Part shown: positions 7,987 to 15,925 of the stretch, piece after piece | Numbering within the stretch: the stretch's first letter is position 1 | Layout: every line of letters starts with the position of its first letter | NCBI GenBank assembly: GCA_910589165.1 | Contig: CAJUSP010000009.1 | Span: forward strand, 49,487-113,486 | Source: an uncultured Adlercreutzia sp. | Lineage (GTDB): Bacteria > Actinomycetota > Coriobacteriia > Coriobacteriales > Eggerthellaceae | DNA length: 64,000 nt | Direction of reading: 5' to 3' | The notes under the pieces: generated by a model | Told to the model about the DNA's origin: nothing | Databases searched by the model: none | Seen by the model: only the letters and a program-made list of their open reading frames with translations | Made by a program: the position numbers and the translations under genes

Positions 7987-10900
7987 ATGGGCAAGCTGAA
8001 CATGACGCGTCGGTCGTTCGTGAAGACCGCCATGGCCTCGGCCGCCGCCGCTGCTGCAGTGGGTGCAGCCAGCCCGGTCGTCGCCCTTGCCGAGAACGAG
8101 GGTGCCGCCACCGCGGAATCCACGGTCACGCGCATCCGCTCCTGCTGCCGCGGCTGCGGCAAGGTGGAGTGCGGCGTGTGGGTGTACGTTCAGGACGGCA
8201 AGGTCATTCGCACCGAGGGCGACGCCGATTGCTATCTGACCATGGGCAACCACTGCGCCAAGGGCCAGGCGTCCATTCAGGCGGCGTACCACCCCGACCG
8301 CATCAAGTACCCCATGAAGCGCACGAACCCCAAGGGCGACGACGATCCCGGTTGGGTGCGCATCTCGTGGGACGAGGCCTACCAGACCATCGCCGACAAT
8401 ATTCTGGAAATCACCGAGAAATACGGCAACGAGTCCACCTTCACCTGGTGCGGCACGGGCCGTCAGTGGTGCATGCAGTCCGACGCCGGCATGGCGCTTC
8501 TGCTGTTCGGCACGCCGAACATCGTGGCGGCTTATCAGGTGTGCAAGGGCCCGCGCCACTTCGCCAGCCGTATCGACAACGTGCAGGCCTGGTCGTGGTC
8601 CGAGCTCATCAACCACTCCACGAAGTTCGTGCAGTGGGCTACCGAGCAGTCGCAGTCGAACTACGACGACGCGGCCCGTACCGTGGTGGATGTGGCCCGC
8701 TGCGCCGACGCGTTCATCTCGGTTGACCCGCGTCAGACCAACCTGGGCCGTACGGCCAAGTACTGGCTGCCTCTGCGCCCCGGCACCGACAATGCGCTCG
8801 CGCTCGGCTGGTGCCATCTCATTCTGAAGAACGACCTGTGCGACTGGCAGTTCCTGAAGCGCTGGTCGAATTCTCCCTTCATCGTGGTGCCGGATATGGA
8901 CCCCACGGGTTACGAGGAACACGTGCAGAACGGCGGCTATCCCTACACCTACCAGACGCGCCTGCTCACCGAGGCCGACATCGACCCCGCCATGGTGGAT
9001 TGGGAGATCGAAGGCGACGGCGACCCGCAGCGCTACCTGGTGTTCGACCAGCTGAACAACCGCTGGACCTACTGGCAGGCGCATCCCGAGGTGGGCGAGG
9101 CCCACTGGGAGGGCGAGACCTGGCAGAAGTCCACGTCCTACTTCGATCAGGATCTCTCGCGCCTGCGCGACGACGAGTCGAAGAAGCCCGGCAAGGTGTA
9201 CGACCTGTCCGAGTTCGACCCGCTCATCGACCCGGCTATGTACGGCGAGTTCGAGGTGAAGCTGAAGGACGGCACCACCCATAAGGGGCGCCCGGTGTGG
9301 GACATCTGGGCCGAGTACCTGGAGGGCTTCACCCCCGAGAAGGTATCCGAGATCACCGAGGTGGACGCCGACCTCATCGAGGCCGCCTGCCTGGAATGGG
9401 CCACCCGCGACGACCCGCGCATTCCCAACGGCGGCATCAACTACGGTCTGGCCATCGAGCATCACGGCCATTCCACCCAGAACTGCCGCACCATCATGGC
9501 CGCCTGCGCCATGGTGGGCGCCATCGACACCCCCGGCGGCCAGCGCGGCGCCACCAACGGTTGGACCACCCAGTCGGGCCCCACGTCCATGTACCCCGGT
9601 GCCGACGGTGGCTCCAACCCCGCCTCCTTCGTGCGCGCCCCGTTCTTCGGCCTGTACAACCGCATCGCCGGCTACGAGAAGTTCCCCATGCTGTACTGGT
9701 ACGCCGTGTGGGCCGACTGCAACTCGGTTATGGAGTACGCGCACCGCGATGAGAACGCCCCTTATGCCATCCATGCCGGCATGATCGGCTCCGGCGACCA
9801 CATGAACATGGCGAATGCATCTTACAACTGGGAGGCCCTGCTGAACCTCGACTTCCTCTTCGAGGCCAACCTGTGGCATTCCCCGACCTCCGGCGCGGCC
9901 GACGTCCTTTTGCCGGTGTGCCACTGGATCGAGATGAACGCCCAGCGTATCGCTCAGGGCTCCGGCGGCTCCTTCAGCCTGTGCGTGAAGGCCGTCGACC
10001 CTCCGGGAGAGTGCAAGTCCGACCCGCTGTACTTCCTGGAGATGGGCCCCTACTTCGGCGTTCCCTTCTCCACCGACCCGGAGGACCCCTATTGGGAGAA
10101 GCTGTCGGCCGAGACCGGCAAGCCGGTGGACATCCTCGCGCTCGAGTACGAGTGCCTCGACGCCGAGCACGGCGGCGGCTGCGCTCCCTACGATTCCTGG
10201 GAGGAGTTCGCGGCGGCCTATCAGGAGCACGGCACCTGGAACATGAAGGAAGTGTTCCCGGACGACTGGGGTTCCTACCGCCGCTTTGAGATCGGCCAAG
10301 CCTACCGCAAGGCGCCGCATCAGCAGCCGGTCAAGCTCGACATCAACATTCCGGGCTTCCCCACCCCCACCATGAAGCACGAGCTGTGGGCCACCACCAT
10401 CGAGTCGCACTTCCCCAACGGCACCGACGGCCCCGAGGTGACGCCCGGCTTCCAGACCGAGGCTCTGCCCTACTACGTTGAGGGCATCCACTCCCGCGTG
10501 CGCGACGCCGCCACCTACGAGGAGTACCCGATCCTGTGCATCACGGGCCGCCGTATCCCGGTGTACTTCCACTCCGAGCATCGCCAGCTGCCCTGGTGTC
10601 GCGAGCTGTGGCCGGTGCCCCGCATGGAGATCAACCCGGAGACGGCCGCCGAGCTCGGCCTCGAGCAGGGCGACTGGGCCTGGATCGAGAGCCCCTGGGG
10701 CAAGGTGCGCCAGACCGTCGACCTGTACTACGGCATCGCGCCGGGCACCATCAACTGCGAGCATCAGTGGTGGTATCCGGAACTGGCCCAGGCCGACAAG
10801 GGCTTCAAGCTCTCCTGCATCAACTGCATCACCGACCGCACGGCCCAGGACAAGTACAACGGCTCGTCCACGGTGCGCGGCTATCCGGTGAAGGTGTACA

Positions 10901-11046
10901 AGGCGACCCCCGAGAACAGCCCGTTCGGCAACCCCGTGCCCTGCGGAAACGACGGCACCGAGATCATCCATGACTCGTCCGACCCGCGCCTGAAGCTATG
11001 GGCCATCGGCGCCGAGGGCATTCACCCCGACAAGTTCGACGAATAG
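7987..11046 (+). CDS. Tat-exported molybdopterin oxidoreductase, catechol-dehydroxylase-like (DMSO reductase family)
   Basis: 1019 residues. Tat signal TRRSFVKTAMASAAAAAA at the N-terminus, then a [4Fe-4S] site CCRGCGKVEC (Cys54, 57, 62) with a fourth Cys at residue 90. YQVCKGPRHF puts Cys186 where formate dehydrogenases carry the metal-ligand Sec/Cys, so a Cys-ligated Mo is predicted. The C-terminal half contains RRIPVYFHSEHRQLPWCREL and ATPENSPFGNPVPC. These segments and the CCRGCGK start are, from memory, those of gut catechol dehydroxylases (dopamine, hydrocaffeate, catechin type), relatives of acetylene hydratase. The substrate cannot be read from sequence. Start chosen at the ATG after AAGGAGG; in-frame sequence back to 7765 has no signal peptide. 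First gene of an A-B-C unit. Confidence 0.85.
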   Translation: MGKLNMTRRSFVKTAMASAAAAAAVGAASPVVALAENEGAATAESTVTRIRSCCRGCGKVECGVWVYVQDGKVIRTEGDADCYLTMGNHCAKGQASIQAAYHPDRIKYPMKRTNPKGDDDPGWVRISWDEAYQTIADNILEITEKYGNESTFTWCGTGRQWCMQSDAGMALLLFGTPNIVAAYQVCKGPRHFASRIDNVQAWSWSELINHSTKFVQWATEQSQSNYDDAARTVVDVARCADAFISVDPRQTNLGRTAKYWLPLRPGTDNALALGWCHLILKNDLCDWQFLKRWSNSPFIVVPDMDPTGYEEHVQNGGYPYTYQTRLLTEADIDPAMVDWEIEGDGDPQRYLVFDQLNNRWTYWQAHPEVGEAHWEGETWQKSTSYFDQDLSRLRDDESKKPGKVYDLSEFDPLIDPAMYGEFEVKLKDGTTHKGRPVWDIWAEYLEGFTPEKVSEITEVDADLIEAACLEWATRDDPRIPNGGINYGLAIEHHGHSTQNCRTIMAACAMVGAIDTPGGQRGATNGWTTQSGPTSMYPGADGGSNPASFVRAPFFGLYNRIAGYEKFPMLYWYAVWADCNSVMEYAHRDENAPYAIHAGMIGSGDHMNMANASYNWEALLNLDFLFEANLWHSPTSGAADVLLPVCHWIEMNAQRIAQGSGGSFSLCVKAVDPPGECKSDPLYFLEMGPYFGVPFSTDPEDPYWEKLSAETGKPVDILALEYECLDAEHGGGCAPYDSWEEFAAAYQEHGTWNMKEVFPDDWGSYRRFEIGQAYRKAPHQQPVKLDINIPGFPTPTMKHELWATTIESHFPNGTDGPEVTPGFQTEALPYYVEGIHSRVRDAATYEEYPILCITGRRIPVYFHSEHRQLPWCRELWPVPRMEINPETAAELGLEQGDWAWIESPWGKVRQTVDLYYGIAPGTINCEHQWWYPELAQADKGFKLSCINCITDRTAQDKYNGSSTVRGYPVKVYKATPENSPFGNPVPCGNDGTEIIHDSSDPRLKLWAIGAEGIHPDKFDE

Positions 11047-11061
11047 AAAGGAGTGGGAATC

Positions 11062-11679
11062 ATGACACAGCTAGCTATTTGCACCGATCTGGATCGTTGC
11101 GTCGGCTGCCTCGCCTGCAGCGTGGCCTGCAAGGTGGTCAACGGTGTGCCCATCGGCAACTTCTGGAACAAGACGTTGCGCGTGGGCCCCACCCCCAAGG
11201 AGGGCGGCAGCGGCCACTTCCCCGATATCGAGACCTACTTCCTGAACGTCCAGTGCCAGCACTGCGAGAACCCGGAATGCGTGTCGGTATGCCCGACCGA
11301 GGCGTCCCACAAGCTGCCCGACGGCACCATCCAAATTGACAAGTCGAAATGCATCGGCTGCCAGTTCTGCGTGATGAGCTGCCCCTACGGCGTGCGCTAC
11401 CTGAACGAGGAAGAGGGCGTGGTCGAGAAGTGCACCCTGTGCGCCCAGCGCACCGCCCAAGGCGAGCTGCCCCAGTGCGTGAGCCAGTGCTGCGGCATGG
11501 CCCGCTGGTACGGCGACGCCGAGCAGGGCATCGAGACGTTTCAGGGGCCGCGCGGCGAGGTGCTCGGCGACTTCCTGAACGACTTCACCGAAGACCAGGT
11601 GTACCAGCTGACCGACGTGGGCAACGGGCCCAGCATGTTCTACATCATGCGCGACATCAAGTGGCAGGGGGTTGAGTAA
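11062..11679 (+). CDS. 4Fe-4S electron-transfer (B) subunit of the molybdoenzyme
   Basis: 205 residues, DmsB/NrfC-like, with four [4Fe-4S] motifs: CVGCLACSVACK, CQHCENPECVSVCP, CIGCQFCVMSCPYG and CTLCAQRT...CVSQCC. It carries electrons between the A and C subunits. It has no signal peptide of its own and would be co-exported with the A subunit. AAGGAG precedes the ATG at 11062; a GTG 9 bases upstream is an alternative. It follows the A gene by 15 bases and is followed by C after 2. Confidence 0.92.
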   Translation: MTQLAICTDLDRCVGCLACSVACKVVNGVPIGNFWNKTLRVGPTPKEGGSGHFPDIETYFLNVQCQHCENPECVSVCPTEASHKLPDGTIQIDKSKCIGCQFCVMSCPYGVRYLNEEEGVVEKCTLCAQRTAQGELPQCVSQCCGMARWYGDAEQGIETFQGPRGEVLGDFLNDFTEDQVYQLTDVGNGPSMFYIMRDIKWQGVE

Positions 11680-11681
11680 GC

Positions 11682-12551
11682 ATGGAAATCCAGATTCCTC
11701 TGGTTATCTTCACGAGCTTTCTGGCTTGGGCCGCGGGCATCTTCGGCACCCAGTGCGTGCTGGCGCTGAAGAAGCAGGGCGGCGAGGTGCAACTTCCGGC
11801 GCTGATCACCTCGGTGGTGCTTCTGGCCGTGGGCGGCATTGCCGTCGTGTTCCACCTGACGCACCCCTTCAACCTGTTCAACGGCTTTGGCCACATCACC
11901 TCGGGCATTACCCAGGAGCTTATCGCTATCGTGCTTCTGGCCGTGGCCATGGTGCTGTTCTTCCTCATGCTGCGCCGCAGCGGCGATAAGACGGTGCCGC
12001 AGTGGCTGGCCGTGGTGGGCATCGTGCTTGTGCTCGTGCTCATCTTCGCCATGGGCCACAGCTACATGATGGCATCGCTGCCCGCCTGGGATACGGTGCT
12101 GCAGATGCTGTCGCTTCTGGGCGCGGCCTGCGTCATGGGCCCGGCCACGGTGGCCTTCATCGCCTCGCTGCGCGGGGTGGACATCAAGGGCATCGGCCTT
12201 ATGACCATCATCGGCACCGCGGTGAATGCCGTGCTGTCGGCGGCCTATATGTTCGCCATGGAGGCCTCCAGCGCGTCGTTCCAGTCCTTCGCCTACTACT
12301 TCGACCCGACCCATCCCAACCACGCCATCGCGTCCGCTGACAACGTGTCGCTGTTCACGGGCGACTCCACGACGGCGCTCGTGGTGGCGGTCATCGCCAT
12401 CGTGGTGACCTTCGTGGGCGCCTTCGTCGGCAAGAAGCAGGGCGATTGGAAGGTGTGGGGCGCGGTGGTTGCCATCGCCGGCCTGGTTTGCGCGGTGGCC
12501 CTGCGCGTCATGATGTACACCATGGGCGAGACCCTGTTCATGCTGTACTAA
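11682..12551 (+). CDS. DmsC-like membrane anchor (C) subunit
   Basis: 289 residues, mostly hydrophobic, about eight predicted membrane helices, starting MEIQIPLVIFTSFLAWAAGI. Length and composition match the DmsC anchor family, which oxidises or reduces menaquinol and hands electrons to the B subunit. The closest paralogue in the window is the 62462-63334 anchor; shared features are an early GTQCVL/GSGLLV segment and ITSGITQEL/MASGLSREL. The gene starts 2 bases after the B-subunit stop, and a hairpin terminator follows. Confidence 0.85.
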   Translation: MEIQIPLVIFTSFLAWAAGIFGTQCVLALKKQGGEVQLPALITSVVLLAVGGIAVVFHLTHPFNLFNGFGHITSGITQELIAIVLLAVAMVLFFLMLRRSGDKTVPQWLAVVGIVLVLVLIFAMGHSYMMASLPAWDTVLQMLSLLGAACVMGPATVAFIASLRGVDIKGIGLMTIIGTAVNAVLSAAYMFAMEASSASFQSFAYYFDPTHPNHAIASADNVSLFTGDSTTALVVAVIAIVVTFVGAFVGKKQGDWKVWGAVVAIAGLVCAVALRVMMYTMGETLFMLY

Positions 12552-12560
12552 GCGGAGGCG

Positions 12561-12595
12561 GCCGGCCGCTTCGGGCGATGCGCCCCGCGGCCGGC
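12561..12595 (+). terminator. GC-rich hairpin after the A-B-C genes
   Basis: GCCGGCCGC pairs with GCGGCCGGC (9 bp) and an inner GGGCG-atg-CGCCC extends the stem. There is no T tract, so it may be a partial terminator or an RNA stabiliser that lets the lipoprotein and napGH-like genes be expressed at a lower level. Confidence 0.55.
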
Positions 12596-12638
12596 ACCCC
12601 TCCTTCCTTCAGGGATACATCTGAGAATGGAGGTTCCC

Positions 12639-13517
12639 ATGCGCGGAACAGTAAAGAAAGCCGGCGTTGCCCTGGCAGCCGGCGCCCTGGTGGTCTCTCT
12701 GGCGGGCTGCGCGACGCAGACGGCACCCGTCAGCGACCCCGCTAAGGGCGATAACACCCTGCTCGCCTACACCGGCGCCAACAGCGCCGACGAGCAGACC
12801 TTCGAGAAGGTGAGTTTCGGCTCTTACCCGCAGTCGGGTGCGACGCCCGAGGCCATCAGCTGGCTGAAGCTGGCCGAGCAGGATGGCAAGACGCTGCTCA
12901 TCAGCGAGTACGTGCTCGATGCGGTGCCCTACAGCGACCTGGATGTGGGTTACGGCTGGTCGACGACCTCGCCGCGCCCCACGACCGATGTGAACTGGGC
13001 CGACAGCTCTATGCGCGCCTGGCTGAACGACGAGTTCCTGAAAACCGCGTTCACGGCCGACGAGCAGGGGGCCATTGCCACGGTCACCAACGAGAACCCG
13101 AAGAGCAACGTGCCCCATACCGCCGCCAACGGCGCCGATGCCTCGATCCACGATGCCGGTACCACCGATGACGCGGTGTTCCTGCTGAGCGTTGCCGAGG
13201 CCAAGCAGTACTTCAGCAACGATGCGGCCCGCTTGGCCCATCCGACTGAGTACGCCCTGTCCCAGGGCGTGTACACCGGTACGTCCTCGGCTGCGGACCA
13301 GCCCGAGGGGGCGGCCGTGTGGTGGCTGCGCTCCAACGGCTACTACGGCGGTTACGAATCGGTGGTGACCGACGACGGCTACGTGCACGGCGCCGGCTAC
13401 CGCGTGAACGGCGAGCTGCACGACGGCTTCGAGGATCACGGTGCCGAGGCGAGCGCGCTCGGCGGCAACGTCGGCGTCCGTCCCTGCATCTGGGTCGAGA
13501 CGAGCGCCCTGTCCTAG
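12639..13517 (+). CDS. DUF6273-type exported lipoprotein
   Basis: 292 residues. Signal peptide with lipobox (VVSLAGC) near residues 19-25. The mature part has the DUF6273 signature: an early VSFGSYPQS segment, ISEYVLDAVPY, then SSMRAWLNDEFLKTAF, VFLLSVAEAKQYF and WWLRSNGYY. Domains of this type are common in gut Firmicutes and Actinobacteria surface proteins and have no assigned activity. The start at 12639 has GGAGG at ideal spacing; the ATG at 12627 has none. It lies between the reductase genes and napG/napH homologues, and hairpins flank it on both sides. It could bind substrate at the cell surface, but that is speculation. Confidence 0.8.
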   Translation: MRGTVKKAGVALAAGALVVSLAGCATQTAPVSDPAKGDNTLLAYTGANSADEQTFEKVSFGSYPQSGATPEAISWLKLAEQDGKTLLISEYVLDAVPYSDLDVGYGWSTTSPRPTTDVNWADSSMRAWLNDEFLKTAFTADEQGAIATVTNENPKSNVPHTAANGADASIHDAGTTDDAVFLLSVAEAKQYFSNDAARLAHPTEYALSQGVYTGTSSAADQPEGAAVWWLRSNGYYGGYESVVTDDGYVHGAGYRVNGELHDGFEDHGAEASALGGNVGVRPCIWVETSALS

Positions 13518-13529
13518 GGTTTTTGCCAG

Positions 13530-13561
13530 GGGCCCGACCGTTCGAGCGGACGGTCGGGCCC
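13530..13561 (+). terminator. Hairpin terminator after the lipoprotein gene
   Basis: A perfect 12-bp stem, GGGCCCGACCGT with ACGGTCGGGCCC, around an 8-base loop. No T run follows, so termination strength is uncertain. Confidence 0.6.
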
Positions 13562-13569
13562 GCTGAAGC

Positions 13570-13626
13570 GGCAACGTTGCATTCCCAATCCATCTCCCCA
13601 AGGTAGTGCGGGAATGCAACATTGCC
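13570..13626. repeat. Imperfect 17-bp inverted repeat upstream of the napG-like gene
   Basis: GGCAACGTTGCATTCCC (13570-13586) and GGGAATGCAACATTGCC (13610-13626) pair at 16 of 17 positions across a 23-base spacer. They lie 44 bases before the napG-like start, so this may be an operator, an attenuator, or a member of the intergenic inverted-repeat class described in the findings. Confidence 0.6.
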
Positions 13627-13669
13627 GTTATCAGAACCGCTGATAGTGCGAGAGGGGAGAAGTGTGGCC

Positions 13670-14347
13670 ATGAGTAATTCCATGACGCGTCGCACGCTGT
13701 GCATCGGCGTGGGCGCCACCGCTGCCATGGTGGGGCTGGGAGCCCTTCGCTATGCCGGCAGCGCGCCGCTGGTGCGTCCGCCCGGAGGCCAGGACGAGGA
13801 GAACCTGGTGTCCCGTTGCGTGCACTGCTACCGATGCATCGAGGCATGTCCCGAGAAGGTTATTGTGGCAGCCCCCCTCGATGCGGGCCTGCTGAACATG
13901 CGCACGCCCCAGATGGAGTTCTCCGACTGCTATCCCGGGCAGCTCGATGACTTCCGCTACTGCGATTTCTGCGCCGAGCGCAACGGAGGGGTGCCCCAGT
14001 GCGTGGCCGCCTGCCCCTCGGGGGCCCTTCAGCTGCCCGTAGATTACGACGCGGCCCGCGAGGTTATCGGCGTGGCCGAGCTCGACCAGAACCTGTGCAT
14101 CGCCTACCGCAGCAGCTTCTGCGCCTTCTGCCACGACGTCTGCCAGCAGGTGCGGGGCGAGGAGAACGCCGCCATCTACTACCAGAACGCCGATGAGGCC
14201 GGTCCCGATGACACGCGGTTGCCGGTGGTCGATCCAACGAAGTGCAACGGCTGCGGCGCCTGCGAGGCGGTGTGCGTTTCCACGCAGGTGGGCTCGACGC
14301 TCGATGCGGCCCATCGGGCCATTGTCGTGAAGCCGTTGGAAGGCTAG
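13670..14347 (+). CDS. NapG-like periplasmic 4Fe-4S quinol-dehydrogenase subunit
   Basis: 225 residues. A Tat-type N-terminus (MTRRTLCIGVGATAAMVGLG) is followed by four ferredoxin motifs: CVHCYRCIEACP, CDFCAERN...CVAACPSG, CAFCHDVCQQ and CNGCGACEAVCV. NapG/MauM proteins accept electrons from the NapH membrane subunit and pass them to periplasmic reductases without a cytochrome. It ends directly before the napH-like gene. A GGGGAG Shine-Dalgarno serves the ATG at 13670; an in-frame GTG 6 bases earlier is possible. Probably an additional menaquinol route to the upstream reductase. Confidence 0.85.
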   Translation: MSNSMTRRTLCIGVGATAAMVGLGALRYAGSAPLVRPPGGQDEENLVSRCVHCYRCIEACPEKVIVAAPLDAGLLNMRTPQMEFSDCYPGQLDDFRYCDFCAERNGGVPQCVAACPSGALQLPVDYDAAREVIGVAELDQNLCIAYRSSFCAFCHDVCQQVRGEENAAIYYQNADEAGPDDTRLPVVDPTKCNGCGACEAVCVSTQVGSTLDAAHRAIVVKPLEG

Positions 14348-15412
14348 GTGGTTGCCGTGAAGTTCAAGCAAGGGAGAACGGCCGTTGCCGCGGTGGCCCT
14401 GGCCGCGGTGGGTGTCTGCCTGGCGGCTGGGGTGCTCGTGGGTACCGGATGCGGGTTCGGCCCGGGCGACATTGCCCTTTTGTGTCCCGTGGGTGCCCTT
14501 CTGTCCATGGTGGCGGCCAAGACGCTTATTCCCCGCGCCGTGATCAGCCTTGTGCTGGTGGTGGCCGCCGTACTGCTCATAGGCCGGGCGTTCTGCGGCT
14601 GGCTGTGCCCGGTGACGCTGTGGCGCCGGGTGAAGGAGTTCTTCTCGCCAGTTGCTAAGCGCGAGGCGCGGGAGGCCGCCCGGTCGGACGAGAACCAGGC
14701 CCTTGCCGCTGGCGAGATTGCGGCGGCGAAGGCGGCGTCCGAGGCGCCCTCGGGGGCGCAGGGCCACAGCTGCGCGTCCTGCGGCGCGTGCGGCGGCAAG
14801 CGCAACGCCTCCTTCGACTCGCGCCACGCGGTGCTGGGCGGCGCGCTGGTTACGACGGCGGTTTTCGGCTTCCCGGTGTTCTGCCTCATCTGCCCCGTGG
14901 GCCTGTCCTTCGCGGCCATCGCGCTGGTTATCAGCCTGTTCGGCGCGGGCGACTTGAACTGGGGGCTCGTGTTCGTTCCGGCCATGCTCGTCATCGAGCT
15001 GGTGTTTCTGCGCAAATGGTGCGGACGCTTCTGTCCCATTTCCGCCTTCATGAGCCTTTTCTCGCGGTTCAGCCGCACGGGCATGCCGGCTATCGACAAT
15101 GAGAAGTGCCTGGAAACCGCCAAGGGCGTCGCCTGCAGCCGCTGCGCCACGGTGTGCACCTTCGACGTGAACCTGCGCCACCCCGACCTGGGCGAGCTGC
15201 CGCTCCACGACTGCGCCCGCTGCGGCGACTGCGTCGATGCGTGCCCCACCCAGGCCATCAGCCTGCGCGTGCTCAACGAGAAGCCCCAAAGCTTCGCCGA
15301 GGCATTCCGGAAGGCACGCTCCGGCGGCGAGGCGAAGCTCGATCGCAACGAAAGCGGCCCCACGCCCATCATCCCCGACCTCGACGAAGCCCCCTGCACC
15401 GAGGAGGCCTAA
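14348..15412 (+). CDS. NapH-like membrane polyferredoxin (quinol dehydrogenase)
   Basis: 354 residues. About four to five membrane helices, with the diagnostic NapH motifs LLCPVGALL, FCGWLCPVTL, CLICPVGL and WCGRFCPISAF at membrane edges, followed by two C-terminal ferredoxin motifs (CSRCATVC, CARCGDCVDACP). A cytoplasmic loop at about residues 100-160 is Ala/Glu-rich and carries an extra CASCGACGG cysteine cluster. The start is a GTG; another GTG 9 bases later is possible. It pairs with the preceding NapG-like protein. Confidence 0.85.
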   Translation: MVAVKFKQGRTAVAAVALAAVGVCLAAGVLVGTGCGFGPGDIALLCPVGALLSMVAAKTLIPRAVISLVLVVAAVLLIGRAFCGWLCPVTLWRRVKEFFSPVAKREAREAARSDENQALAAGEIAAAKAASEAPSGAQGHSCASCGACGGKRNASFDSRHAVLGGALVTTAVFGFPVFCLICPVGLSFAAIALVISLFGAGDLNWGLVFVPAMLVIELVFLRKWCGRFCPISAFMSLFSRFSRTGMPAIDNEKCLETAKGVACSRCATVCTFDVNLRHPDLGELPLHDCARCGDCVDACPTQAISLRVLNEKPQSFAEAFRKARSGGEAKLDRNESGPTPIIPDLDEAPCTEEA

Positions 15413-15528
15413 GGGGCGTAGCTTCCCTCGCGAGGAGCCGGCGCGTCTGCTTTGGGAAAAGGTAGGTGCCCGTCTCCCCCTGGCGCCGTTCCCCCTCTGC
15501 CCTATCTGCCTCTTCTAGTGCTCCCTGT

Positions 15529-15555
15529 CGGCCCGCCCCGTGCGGGCCGCTTTTT
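15529..15555 (+). terminator. Rho-independent terminator after the napH-like gene
   Basis: CGGCCCGC-cccgt-GCGGGCCG followed by CTTTTT. Arms and loop are identical to the terminator at 19508-19533. Bases 15413-15528 between the gene and this hairpin show nothing recognisable. Confidence 0.9.
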
Positions 15556-15597
15556 CCTTCTGCTAGAGCGCGTAGCAGTGACGGCCTGTCCGCAAAA

Positions 15598-15848
15598 TGA
15601 CGGTTCTGCTTAAGGGGCGCAGCGGGGGAACGGCGAAATGGTCAGAAATTGTCGGTTCTGCTTAATATACGCGGCGCCTGGGGCATCTTCGGGGGCTGTT
15701 GTGGCCCGAGAATCACGGTTCTGCGTAACAGCGGGGTGGCCGGAATAAGCAGAACCGTCAATTCGCGGCCAACGGGCGGAGGTTCCCCCGCGCACATTAA
15801 GCAGAACCGACAATTTAGGGCCACGGCAATTGGTGCTCCTGCTTAACG
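15598..15848. repeat. Intergenic inverted-repeat cluster A (motif GACGGTTCTGCTTAA)
   Basis: At least five copies of a motif close to GACGGTTCTGCTTAA. Forward copies lie at 15598-15613, 15649-15666 and 15713-15728; reverse copies at 15744-15763 and 15796-15815; a partial forward copy lies at 15833-15848. The arms 15646-15666 and 15796-15816 are a perfect 21-bp inverted repeat, and the third and fourth copies form an imperfect inner pair. The DNA or RNA could fold into a long nested hairpin. Short open frames on both strands here contain the repeats and are unlikely to be genes. Confidence 0.75.
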
Positions 15849-15873
15849 GCGGCGAGGCGGTTTCAGAGCTCGG

Positions 15874-15893
15874 GAATCCCCGCTTTCGTGGTG
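15874..15893. repeat. Dispersed 20-bp repeat, copy 2
   Basis: Matches 851-870 at 18 of 20 positions (GAATCCCCGCTTTCGTGGTG). It lies just 3' of the minus-strand LuxR gene. Confidence 0.4.
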
Positions 15894-15925
15894 GCCAAAG
15901 GCTGTCGGCGTGGCGAGCCCGTAAG

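Noticed and set aside
8542..8544. Selenocysteine at the predicted metal ligand of the dehydroxylase-like enzyme
   Set aside because: The codon is TGC (Cys186), not TGA.
7873..10971. A 1032-codon open frame on the minus strand opposite the molybdoenzyme gene
   Set aside because: It mirrors a high-GC gene with clear Tat, cluster and cofactor motifs; the antisense translation is Val/Gly/His-rich without any domain.
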